Source: DAOVQB01 sp023128935 | GTDB taxonomy: Bacteria > Eisenbacteria > RBG-16-71-46 > CAIMUX01 > WJJG01 | Direction: 5' to 3' | Length of the DNA: 24,653 nucleotides | NCBI GenBank assembly: GCA_030628905.1 | Contig: DAOVQB010000046.1 | Span: forward strand, 1-24,653 | Shown: one piece after another, positions 15,383 to 23,400 of the stretch | Layout: every line of letters begins with the position of its first letter | Position numbering within the stretch: position 1 is the stretch's first letter | Made by a program: the position numbers and the translations under genes | The notes under the pieces: generated by a model | What the model was told of the DNA's origin: nothing | The model's input: the letters and a program-made list of their open reading frames with translations, nothing else | Databases searched by the model: none

Positions 15383-16420
15383 TTACCGGGCCCTCTCTGT
15401 CCCGATGGGTCCCAGCAGGATGACCTTTGCCGGCGGCACGCGGCCGGGAGGATCCAGTGCAATGAAATAGGCCCCCGGCGGCACGGCCCTGCCCTGCTCG
15501 TCCACGCCCGCCCAGGACGCGGCGTACCGGCCTTCGATCAGGGGCATTGCAATCCGGTTCACCGTGCGTCCGGTGGGGTCCATGACGCGCGCCCACAGCG
15601 CGCGCGCTTGTCCGGATGACTGCATACCGTCCCCCGCAGCACCCACCGAGACATGGCCAGCGCCGTCCCAACTGATCCAAACCCGGCTTCCTGCCGGGTT
15701 TGGCGAGACGCGCAGCCGTGCTGGAGCGGGGAAGGGAGACTCTTCCTCGATAGAGCTGGCAGGGTTCAGGAACAAGAAGCCGCTGCGGGTCTCGACGCCC
15801 GGAATCTCCTGGCGGTGGACGTCCGTTGCGATCGGATCCATCAGTACGAGTTCGGTGATCAACGTTCCGGTGGTCCGCTTCTCGAAGGTGAGCCGGACAA
15901 TCTCCCCGGCCCCCAAAACAAAGGTCTCATAGCCCAGCACGCAGTCGACAAACCTGCTCGTGTCGGGTGCGATGGAGTCCCAATCGAAGAATGTCTCGTG
16001 ACCCGCCTGGGCATACAGATCGCCCTCTACGGCATTCAGCAGGACAACCTTCGAGGTGTCGAAGGCCATCGTGACGCTGTAGCAAGCCACGCTGTCCTGG
16101 TTCGTGTTGAGCCACATGAAGGCGTCGAACTGTGTCTGGTCGCTACTGACGAGCAGCGTGTCGGGCTCGAAGTAGAGCAGTGGCGCGGCCCATGCACCGG
16201 CGTTCGGCGACAGGCCCGATCCGAGGCTGCTAGCGAGCACGAGGCCAGCCAGCAGCAAGCAGTGGGCTCCGGTCCTTAGCCCAAATTTCTCACCAATCCT
16301 CTGCCGCGGCCGCGCATCTGCATGTCCTCGCGACGAGGCCTGGTGAGAAGTACGGGCTAGACATCGCCGGAGAACACCGCAGGCGGATCCTCTAGTTCCT
16401 CGGCCGTGCTTCGTTCTCAT
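15383..16420 (-). CDS. secreted cohesin-like protein with FlgD-like C-terminal domain
   Basis: This is a 345-aa exported protein. ATG 16420 is preceded at 5 bases by GGGGAGG, so the unusually long basic N-region (about 52 residues) before the hydrophobic core (CLLLAGLVLASSLGSGL, 54-70) seems real; cleavage is likely after AWAA (79). Residues 81-219 form a cohesin-like beta domain with the pattern LYFEPDTLLVSS, YSVTMAFDTSKVVLLNAVEG, ETFFDWDSI, CVLGYETF and EIVRLTFE. Residues ~233-335 are a FlgD/T9SS-like C-terminal domain (VSPNPAGSRVWISWDG, RVMDPTGRTVNRI, PPGAYFIAL). It has no enzyme domain. Given the dockerin-like segments in both neighbouring proteins, it could be a small scaffold or surface anchor. 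That is inference, since cohesin folds also occur in unrelated surface proteins. Confidence 0.8.
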   Translation of the reverse strand: MRTKHGRGTRGSACGVLRRCLARTSHQASSRGHADARPRQRIGEKFGLRTGAHCLLLAGLVLASSLGSGLSPNAGAWAAPLLYFEPDTLLVSSDQTQFDAFMWLNTNQDSVACYSVTMAFDTSKVVLLNAVEGDLYAQAGHETFFDWDSIAPDTSRFVDCVLGYETFVLGAGEIVRLTFEKRTTGTLITELVLMDPIATDVHRQEIPGVETRSGFLFLNPASSIEEESPFPAPARLRVSPNPAGSRVWISWDGAGHVSVGAAGDGMQSSGQARALWARVMDPTGRTVNRIAMPLIEGRYAASWAGVDEQGRAVPPGAYFIALDPPGRVPPAKVILLGPIGTERAR

Positions 16421-16507
16421 CGTTCCTCCCCGCAGGCTTGCGTCCTCAGGTTTTTCGATCCCCCGGGATTGACCCGTGAACCTTAGCGACTCTTAGGGCA
16501 CATGCCC

Positions 16508-18715
16508 CTATCGAAGCACCAGCACGTTCCGTGTCAGTGTGATGTGCCCCGCGCGGAAGTGCGCCAGGTATAGCCCAGCCGGCACGAGGTTGCCGCCGTC
16601 GTCACAGCGATCCCAGCCCTGGAGATGGTGCCCGGCCGGCAGCGTTCTGTTCAGGATCTCCTTGATCAGGCGCCCCGACACGTCCAGCACCTGTAGCTTG
16701 ACGCGCTCCTCTGCGGGCAGGGCGAATGAGAATGCGGTTGCCGTCCGCACAGGGTTCGGCACCGCGCCGCGGAACATAACCGCCGCGGGCAGGTCAGCGT
16801 TCGGCGGCAGGATCGGATTCTCGATGCCGGTTAGGAGCGGCGCGTTGTGCGGGTCGCGGAGGCTGGGATCCGTTAGTTCCAGCTCGATCCGGTCGACATC
16901 TAGCACAGTGAATCTCAATCTGGCCAACACACCATCACCGGTGATCTCCATCTGACGTCCGAGAATGGCTAGGTCGATCTCGATTGCGTCACCGCTTCCC
17001 AGCGCGGCGAAAAAGGTCCGGCCCGAGTCAGCCAGGTGCTCGCCTGCCCAGGCGCCCTGGAAGGCCATGCCACCGGCGTTGAAGCGAACCGTTGCCCGCA
17101 GGCCCTTGAAACCTGCCTGATTGCCGCTGATCGACAGCGTAGCCATGATCTCTGATCCGGGCTGGAACTCACCCTCCGCGACCTGAAGGGAAAGCATCAA
17201 GTCCGATGCGCTCGCCAATCCGAGGGCCATCGGCATTTTGAGTGGGGCTGTGTTCCCGTAAGTCAGTGAGAAGATCATCAGATCCTCGAAGCCGATCAGG
17301 TCGTCGGTCAGCGGGTAGCCCGTCTCCAGGTTATCGCTCGTTGGACCGATGTCCATCTCGTTGCAATAGACAGAATCGACGGATGTGAGCCCAAAGACCG
17401 CGGAGAAACCGTTCAGATCGGCCGCATCCACCAGGCCGTCGTAGCCCCCGAGATCGCAGTCGAAGCTGAAGTCGTCGTCGAAGTCACCGAGCCAGTAGGA
17501 GAGGGCCCAGTCCTGGGCCTCCGGCGGAGCGGGCTGGCTGGAGGGGTTCCCGCCCTCATCCTCAGCGAAGGCCGTGTAGATGTAGTAGTTCCTCTCGAGC
17601 TCATCAAAGGTGTCGGTCGTCTGGGTCGTGGCTACCGGGAACTCGCCGACCAGGACACCATCACCGATGAAGGCCGGCGCAGCTGGCTGCGCCATGACGT
17701 CATCGAACTCCGGATAGCTCCATGCCTTGCGATAGATCTTGACGACTGCGGCATCCGCCGGCGGCGTCCAGGAGAGCTGGATCGCATTGTGTCCACTCTG
17801 GGCAAGCATGTCCGAGACGTTTCCCGGAGGAGTGGTATCGATCGAGAAGGGGCCGTAGTGGTCCGGGGTTCCGGGGTTGCCGACTTCGTCATAGGCGGTG
17901 ATATGAACGTAATAGGCGGCCCCGTCGGGCAGTGTGAAGGACCACTCGTAGGGATCGGGCATCCCGCTCGGTGTGGTGTAGTCGTAGTTCTGCGGGCCGG
18001 GTACCGTTGCAGCGCTCTGGTCAGCTTTCAGGTAGTAGTCCGCGACCCCCGCCGCGCATGTAAGCGGCAGGTCGGATACTCCATCCCAGTTCACGGTTAC
18101 ATTGCCCGATGCCGTGACTTGGTTCTCGGGATGCGTCGGCGAGGACAGATCGGGCTGCTCCGGTCCGGTCAGATCGTGCGAGATCCAGCCGTCGGTGTAG
18201 CTGGCTGGAAGCGTATTGTTCTGGACGTCCCGGATGATGCAGTTGGCATTGTCGAAATCGATGTCGCCACACCCCTCGATGGTTCCGCTGCCATCAAAGG
18301 TAATGGTGAAAAGCGTGCCCGTGCCCGAGGCGCCCGAGGTCGTGCCCAGAATGGCCGCATTGATCTCGATGTTCCCGGCTCCGTCGTCATCATAGTAGAA
18401 GATGGTCGGGTCACCGCTTCCGGAGAGGAAATCGCCTTCCGCGATGCCGACCACATGGACGTAGGCCGCCGGATAGGTGAGTTCGATATGGAAGCCTCTC
18501 ACTGGTGCGCCACCCCCGTCATCGAACCAGGCAGCTACTGTTGCCTCATTATGGCCTGACTGGTCCGAGAACCAGGAGGAGGTGGGGGAGACGGCCACGG
18601 AGCAGTCGGCCCAAGCCAGGCCGGTTCCGGCGCCGCCGAAGAGCGATCCCGCGGCAAGTTGAACGGCGGACAGGAGCAACAGGATCCCGACGTACTTGAG
18701 ATGCTTGGCCTTCAT
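16508..18715 (-). CDS. secreted modular protein: cohesin-like, fn3/Ig-like, dockerin-like, cohesin-like, FlgD-like
   Basis: The start is ATG 18715 (MKAKHLKYVGILLLLSAVQ), with GCGAGGA upstream and a clear signal peptide (1-36); the frame stays open further upstream but lacks a site. The 735 residues comprise a cohesin-like domain (38-170), an Ig/fn3-like domain (185-292, ending YDEVGNPG), an fn3 domain (295-395, DTTPPGNVSDM, IQLSWTPPADAAVVKIYRK), a dockerin-like segment (405-488: LGDFDDDFSFDCD, DGLVDAADLNGFSAVFG, DIGPT, IGFEDLMIFSLTYG), a second cohesin-like domain (505-625) and a FlgD-like domain (648-735: VPNPVRTATAFSFALP, LDVSGRLIKEI, VPAGLYLAHF). There is no catalytic domain. From the fn3 onward it is paralogous to the tail of the GH5 protein. 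It is the first gene of the minus-strand cluster, 87 bp before the next. Confidence 0.85.
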   Translation of the reverse strand: MKAKHLKYVGILLLLSAVQLAAGSLFGGAGTGLAWADCSVAVSPTSSWFSDQSGHNEATVAAWFDDGGGAPVRGFHIELTYPAAYVHVVGIAEGDFLSGSGDPTIFYYDDDGAGNIEINAAILGTTSGASGTGTLFTITFDGSGTIEGCGDIDFDNANCIIRDVQNNTLPASYTDGWISHDLTGPEQPDLSSPTHPENQVTASGNVTVNWDGVSDLPLTCAAGVADYYLKADQSAATVPGPQNYDYTTPSGMPDPYEWSFTLPDGAAYYVHITAYDEVGNPGTPDHYGPFSIDTTPPGNVSDMLAQSGHNAIQLSWTPPADAAVVKIYRKAWSYPEFDDVMAQPAAPAFIGDGVLVGEFPVATTQTTDTFDELERNYYIYTAFAEDEGGNPSSQPAPPEAQDWALSYWLGDFDDDFSFDCDLGGYDGLVDAADLNGFSAVFGLTSVDSVYCNEMDIGPTSDNLETGYPLTDDLIGFEDLMIFSLTYGNTAPLKMPMALGLASASDLMLSLQVAEGEFQPGSEIMATLSISGNQAGFKGLRATVRFNAGGMAFQGAWAGEHLADSGRTFFAALGSGDAIEIDLAILGRQMEITGDGVLARLRFTVLDVDRIELELTDPSLRDPHNAPLLTGIENPILPPNADLPAAVMFRGAVPNPVRTATAFSFALPAEERVKLQVLDVSGRLIKEILNRTLPAGHHLQGWDRCDDGGNLVPAGLYLAHFRAGHITLTRNVLVLR

Positions 18716-19085
18716 GGTGTTCCTCGCATGTTGGTTAACCGGGGCTCGAGACGAATCCCTGGACCCACTGTTCCTGACACTGGAATCGGGAGACCGATGC
18801 GGCAGGAGTTGAACTGGGAATAATCGCGCCCAGGGAGACGGACCGCGGACCCTACGCTCTAGTCCTCGCCAAGTGTGCATAGCTAGATGTCCTCAGGGCC
18901 GCTCTGGTCTAACTGATGGTGTGGCAGCAAATGCGGACTATAGCCTGGGCGACCCAGTAACTAATGATGGCACAGCTTACAGCTGGGCGTCAAGATAGGC
19001 CGCAGGCAGAAATCGCTGCCAGGGCGGGACAACCCTGTCCGTGGCGCAGGCTCCTAGTCCCGTGATTCGAGTCACGGAGGATCTC
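18716..19085. other. 370-bp divergent intergenic region
   Basis: This lies between the minus-strand secreted-protein cluster and the plus-strand lipoprotein gene and should hold promoters for both; I cannot place either with confidence. A 6-bp stem, CCGTGA-ttcgag-TCACGG (19060-19077), overlaps the GGAGG ribosome site (19076-19080) of the lipoprotein gene and could partly mask it. A smaller stem, GGACA-accc-TGTCC, lies near 19028-19040. No gene is seen. Confidence 0.35.
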
Positions 19086-19676
19086 ATGCGGAGACACCCG
19101 AACGTCTGGATCGTGCTTCTCGGGACCGTTCTCATTGGCTGCCCATTGCTTCTGGGGGGTTGCGAGGGTATCCGGGAGGCACCCCCTGTGGCCCCACCAG
19201 ATGAGGCAACCACAACGGCCTTCCAGGCTGCCATGAACGCAGGCTACGCCTCCCTCGATGCCGGCAATCTGGACGGTGCTTTGGAGCAATTCCGGAAGCT
19301 GGAAGAAGTTGTGCCACAGAGCCCGTACGCCGCCTACCACATGGCCTGCGCCTATGGAAGGAGCGCCAGGGCGAAAGAGGCAGTAAAGGCCATGCGCCTG
19401 GCAGTCGCGAAAGGCTATTCCGATCGCGAGCGAGCGCAAGAGGATCCTGATCTGGAATCGTTGCACTCTGACTCGGCGTGGGACAATCTTCTCGCCCAGA
19501 TGGACGAGAATCTCACCGCTCAGAGCCAGCTACTGGAGGGATCTCTGCTCGTGCCAGATCCGTCCACAGAACCCTCCTTCCCCTCGCTGGATTCACTCCA
19601 GACCCTTCCCTGTGCTGATTTGATCGCGATGGTAGTGTCGTTGCGGCAGGCCGGAGCGCGCGCGGCGAGGCGCTGA
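19086..19676 (+). CDS. TPR lipoprotein, probable frameshifted C-terminus
   Basis: This is a 196-aa protein from ATG 19086, set by CGGAGGATCTC just upstream. The signal sequence (residues 8-25) ends in lipobox L-G-G-C26. Residues ~48-115 hold TPR-like helices (AAMNAGYASLDAGNLDGALE, YAAYHMACAYGRSARAKEAV) followed by a motif common in TPR proteins (VAKGY then DPDLESLHSDSAWDNLLAQM). The frame ends oddly with QAGARAARR. Removing two bases from the alternating GC run at 19656-19664 instead gives ARGEALREKVQELMEQ, a good amphipathic helix ending at TAG 19706-19708. The annotated end is thus probably a frameshift product. Role: envelope lipoprotein, partner unknown. It is followed by a hairpin and the CPBP gene. 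Confidence 0.7.
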   Translation: MRRHPNVWIVLLGTVLIGCPLLLGGCEGIREAPPVAPPDEATTTAFQAAMNAGYASLDAGNLDGALEQFRKLEEVVPQSPYAAYHMACAYGRSARAKEAVKAMRLAVAKGYSDRERAQEDPDLESLHSDSAWDNLLAQMDENLTAQSQLLEGSLLVPDPSTEPSFPSLDSLQTLPCADLIAMVVSLRQAGARAARR

Positions 19677-19713
19677 GGGAGAAGGTTCAGGAACTCATGG
19701 AGCAGTAGGGCTG

Positions 19714-19747
19714 ATATGGAACAACCCATCCACTGGTTGTTCTATAT
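19714..19747. promoter_or_regulatory. 13-bp inverted repeat between the TPR lipoprotein and CPBP genes
   Basis: ATATGGAACAACC and GGTTGTTCTATAT pair over 13 positions (one G-T wobble) with an 8-base loop, CATCCACT. It lies just after the restored lipoprotein stop and 34 bases before the CPBP start. There is no T-run, so it could be a Rho-assisted terminator, an operator for the downstream gene, or an mRNA stem. Confidence 0.5.
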
Positions 19748-19780
19748 GGTCTAACCGTGCATTCACACGGAGGGAGACCC

Positions 19781-22700
19781 ATGGCCAGAAAGACGATTCT
19801 CTGGATCCTTCTAGTTCTCGTTTCTGTTGGGGGCGTGCTCTACGCATTCAAGTACTTCCCTGAAGCCTTCCCCATTGTCTCGCTCGACCTCAAGATGGAT
19901 CGAGATGCAGCTCTGGAGTCCGCGCGCAGTCTGGCGGAGGAGCTGGATTGGGGGCCACGGGACTTCAAGCAGGCAGCTTCCTTCTCCCTTGATGAGAGAA
20001 CACAGAACTACGTGGAGCTTGAGGCGGGCGGCAGTGACGCATTCCGCCGGATGCTGCAGGAAGGGTTGTACGAGCCCTACACGTGGCGCGTCCGCCATTT
20101 TGCTGAAGGCGAAGCCAACGAGACGGCGATCCGGTTCATGCCTGAGGGTGATCCCTATGGTTTCCGCGAGAAACTGCCAGAGGATGATCCGGGCGCCAGT
20201 TTAACACCAGAAGAAGCCTGCGCCATTGCGCGTGATGCCGCCACCGGCACCTGGGGAATAGACCTCTCCGCGTATGAATTGGTGGAGGAATCGCAGAAAG
20301 TCCAGCCGGGAGGAAGGACGGACCACACCTTCGTGTATGAGCGGCCCGACGTCCAGATTGGCGAGGGAAAGTACCGCCTCCGTCTGGTCGTTGGCGGCGA
20401 CAAGCTGACGGAGCTCATGCATTTCGTGAAGATCCCCGAGGCATTCGATCGACGCTACGAAGAAATGCGTTCGGCCAACAATACGATTTCCTACATCGGC
20501 GTTCTTGGGATAGTCGTTCTGTATTTTCTGGGAGGTTGCGTCGTTGGGTTGATCATTCTGCTAAGGCAGCGTGCGGTTCTCTGGCGAAAGGCCCTCCTTT
20601 GGGGGATGTCCATTGCCCTGCTGCAGGTGCTCACGCAGATCAATCGATGGCCGCTTGCGTGGATGGACTACGACACGGCTCTATCATCACAAGGCTATCT
20701 CCTGCAGCAGATCCTGCAGCTGCTGATCATCTTCGCCGCGGAAGGGATTCTGCTCACCGTGACGTTCATGGCCGCAGAGAGTCTCACGCGCAAGGCCTTT
20801 CCCGATCACATCCAGTTGTGGCGACTCTGGTCCCCGGGCGCTGCCAGCTCCAAGCCGGTTCTGGGCCGCACCATTGGCGGCTATCTCAGCATCGGGTTCA
20901 GTTTGGGCTTCGTGGTTGCCGTCTACTTCGTCAGCTCCAAATTCCTGGGTTGGTGGACGCCCTCCGGGGCCCTCTTTGAACCCGATGTCCTGGCTACTTA
21001 CTGCCCCTGGCTCAGCTCAATCGCCATCTCCCTCCACGCCGGGTTCTGGGAAGAGTGCTTGTTCCGCGCCGTGCCCCTGGCTGGGGCAGCCCTCATTGGT
21101 CAGCGCCTTGGCCACAGACGCGCCTGGATCATCGGTGCGCTCATCATTCAGGCACTTATCTTCGGCGCCGGTCATGCGAGCTACGCCACACAGCCTGCCT
21201 ATGCGCGCGTTGTGGAACTCATCATCCCATCCTTCGTCTTTGCCGGGATATATCTCCGGTTTGGCTTGCTGCCCGCCATTATTTCTCACTTCACTTTTGA
21301 TGTTGTCTGGTTCGCATTGCCCCTGTTTGTCGCTTCCTCGTCAGGCATTTGGGTTGATCAAATCCTGGTTATCTTACTGACACTGATTCCGCTTTGGGTT
21401 GTTCTGATCGCTGGATTGCGCGCTGGGCGTTGGGGCGAGCTCCGGGACGACTTCTACAACCGCATGTGGCAGCCGTCGGTGAAGGCGGCCGCAAAACCAG
21501 TTGCGGCAGAGCTGTCAGTGGCTACAGAGATGAAAGGCAAGAACCACGGCCTGCTACTGCTGGGAGGTTTGGTGGGATTGATCCTTTGGTTCCTGGCCAC
21601 AGATTTCCAGACTGACGCTCCACCCATTACTACTAGCCGGGGCGAGGTGGAGGTCAAGGCGCGAGAGACTCTAACCGAACAGGGCGAGGCGAAGGTCAAG
21701 GCGCGAGAAACCCTTGCCGAACGGGCCGAGGCGAAGGTCAAGGCGCGAGAAACCCTTGCCGAACGGGCCGAGGCGAAGGTCAAGGCGCGAGAAACCCTTG
21801 CCGAACGCGGTGTGATTCTCTCTGACTCCTGGCGGGTTCTGAGCAGGGTAGAGACGCCTCTCAATCAGGACGATCGTTTCATCTGGCAAGAGGGTGGCAA
21901 GGATGTCTATGACACTCTTATGAGCGAGTATATCTCGGCGCCATGCTGGAAGGTCCGTTTCGCGCAGTTCGAGGGTGACGTAGCTGAGAGAGCCGAGGAA
22001 TATCAGGTATGGATTGACGGAAATCACAATATCACGCGCATTCGTCACAAGCTGCCCGAGGGTAGATCGGGGGCTACAATCCCAGTCGATGAGGCCCGGG
22101 CGCTAGCGGACTCGGTTATCGCGGCGACCTACGGGATAGACCCCTTCGGCCTTAAGGAGATCTCCGCGAAACCACTGGCTCTCCCGGATCGCCAGGACTG
22201 GGAGTTCGTCTTCAGTGATACTGCCGGCTATCCCTTGGGGGACGGGGAAGCTCGCATCACGGTGGGGATCGCCGGGGATGAGCCAAACGATACCTACCGC
22301 CACATCCACGTCCCCGAGGAATGGGAGCGAGAGGAACGCGACCAAAGGAACACACTGAACGTTCTCCAGATCTTCTGCGCTACTATACAGGTCCTGCTCA
22401 TATTGGCGGGTATTGTCGGCGCACTGGTAAGCTGGGGACGAAAGCACTTCTCCGTTCCGGCCTTCTCCGGATGCCTGGCCCTCCTTCTCGGCCTGCGCAT
22501 TATCGAGCAGGCCAACGGATGGCCGGCCACTGTAGCTCGGTTCTCAACTGCAGAGCCGTTCTTCAATCAAGTCTTCTCGGCCATCGCGTTTTCCTTGCTC
22601 GGATCCATTGTTGTTTCGCTCGGTATTGGCTTACTCGCAGGTTTCATTCACAAGTGGAGGACTAACCAACCTCAGGTGCAGGGCGGCAAAACCGTAGGGG

Positions 22701-23236
22701 TTGGCTATGCTGTAGGGTTTCTCGCTGTGGGCCTGCTGACACTGATCAAGGGAGCAGCGCCATCCTTCGCGCCCACTTGGGCCAACTATCAAGCGCTCAA
22801 TAATTATCTGCCCATCCTGTCAGCAGGTCTCAATCCCGTGGCGCACTACATAACGACAACAGTGTTGATGCTCCTCCTGTTCACCGCAGCGGATCGACTC
22901 TCGAAAGGATGGACGCAGCGCAAACCCTTGACTTCAGTGGTACTGATCTCCCTCGGACTCATTTTGGCGGGCTCTCAGATCGACAGCGTCACTCACTGGC
23001 TCCTGACTGGAGTAGTGACCGGCATCATACTATTCCTGGCATACCGGATCGTCTTGCGCTTCGGCCTGGCTCTCGTACCCCTGGCAGTTGCCCCGATCAT
23101 GATCTTGGGTGCCATCAAGGAAGCCATCTACGGCGCCACAGTGTGTGCGCTTCCAGGTGCCACAATCGTCACGGTCCTTTGTGTCCTGGTCTCGATTTAC
23201 TGGTTCAAGAAGATGAACGCGACGGCGGAGAGGTAG
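19781..23236 (+). CDS. tandemly duplicated CPBP (Abi) intramembrane protease, second copy degenerate
   Basis: This is a 1151-aa membrane protein; ATG 19781 follows GGAGGGAG. It has an N-terminal anchor (6-25) and a soluble, probably extracytoplasmic alpha/beta domain (~36-232, loosely PepSY-like). The first multi-helix membrane region (~234-545) carries CPBP glutamic-protease/CAAX-type motifs: EECLFR (E424, E425, R429), FGAGH (H465) and SHFTFD (H503, D507). After a helix at ~588-606 a second soluble domain (~620-856) aligns with the first (W-x-VRF/VRH, KLPE, GATIP/GASLTPEEA, VHVPEEWER). A second membrane region (~860-1142) aligns with the first, but EECLFR, FGAGH and SHFTFD correspond to non-catalytic residues (LMLLLF, LAGSQ, APIMIL). 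CPBP proteins cleave within membranes or serve maturation and immunity roles; the target is unknown. A 42-bp repeat lies between the halves. Confidence 0.85.
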   Translation: MARKTILWILLVLVSVGGVLYAFKYFPEAFPIVSLDLKMDRDAALESARSLAEELDWGPRDFKQAASFSLDERTQNYVELEAGGSDAFRRMLQEGLYEPYTWRVRHFAEGEANETAIRFMPEGDPYGFREKLPEDDPGASLTPEEACAIARDAATGTWGIDLSAYELVEESQKVQPGGRTDHTFVYERPDVQIGEGKYRLRLVVGGDKLTELMHFVKIPEAFDRRYEEMRSANNTISYIGVLGIVVLYFLGGCVVGLIILLRQRAVLWRKALLWGMSIALLQVLTQINRWPLAWMDYDTALSSQGYLLQQILQLLIIFAAEGILLTVTFMAAESLTRKAFPDHIQLWRLWSPGAASSKPVLGRTIGGYLSIGFSLGFVVAVYFVSSKFLGWWTPSGALFEPDVLATYCPWLSSIAISLHAGFWEECLFRAVPLAGAALIGQRLGHRRAWIIGALIIQALIFGAGHASYATQPAYARVVELIIPSFVFAGIYLRFGLLPAIISHFTFDVVWFALPLFVASSSGIWVDQILVILLTLIPLWVVLIAGLRAGRWGELRDDFYNRMWQPSVKAAAKPVAAELSVATEMKGKNHGLLLLGGLVGLILWFLATDFQTDAPPITTSRGEVEVKARETLTEQGEAKVKARETLAERAEAKVKARETLAERAEAKVKARETLAERGVILSDSWRVLSRVETPLNQDDRFIWQEGGKDVYDTLMSEYISAPCWKVRFAQFEGDVAERAEEYQVWIDGNHNITRIRHKLPEGRSGATIPVDEARALADSVIAATYGIDPFGLKEISAKPLALPDRQDWEFVFSDTAGYPLGDGEARITVGIAGDEPNDTYRHIHVPEEWEREERDQRNTLNVLQIFCATIQVLLILAGIVGALVSWGRKHFSVPAFSGCLALLLGLRIIEQANGWPATVARFSTAEPFFNQVFSAIAFSLLGSIVVSLGIGLLAGFIHKWRTNQPQVQGGKTVGVGYAVGFLAVGLLTLIKGAAPSFAPTWANYQALNNYLPILSAGLNPVAHYITTTVLMLLLFTAADRLSKGWTQRKPLTSVVLISLGLILAGSQIDSVTHWLLTGVVTGIILFLAYRIVLRFGLALVPLAVAPIMILGAIKEAIYGATVCALPGATIVTVLCVLVSIYWFKKMNATAER
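21641..21808 (+). repeat. four in-frame 42-bp tandem repeats inside the CPBP gene
   Basis: Units at 21641-21682, 21683-21724, 21725-21766 and 21767-21808 encode 14-residue repeats, consensus AEAKVKARETLAER. Copies 2-4 are almost identical at DNA level, while copy 1 is diverged. The motif equals the first helix of the soluble domain (compare DAALESARSLAEELDW in the first half), so that helix has been lengthened about fourfold in the second half. Confidence 0.95.
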
Positions 23237-23312
23237 CGTGGACCCTGGCCGCCTGGCCGTCCATGAGGATTGAGTCAATGCATTCGATGAACTGAGAATC
23301 TGGGCTGCATGA

Positions 23313-23350
23313 CAAGCAGGCCGTTCGGATGATGCCGAACGGCCTGCTTG
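23313..23350. terminator. perfect 16-bp hairpin between convergent genes
   Basis: CAAGCAGGCCGTTCGG pairs perfectly with CCGAACGGCCTGCTTG around loop ATGATG. It lies between the convergent CPBP and PEP-CTERM genes. T-runs on either side are short, but the very stable stem suggests a bidirectional terminator. Confidence 0.75.
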
Positions 23351-23400
23351 CTTGTACCTCTAATAAAGCGAGAGAGAAACACTACGTGTGCATCCCGTGG

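Noticed and set aside
17789..18559. 256-aa plus-strand frame opposite the 735-aa secreted protein
   Set aside because: Antisense to recognisable fn3 and cohesin-like domains; composition is Val/Arg-rich as expected for a shadow frame.
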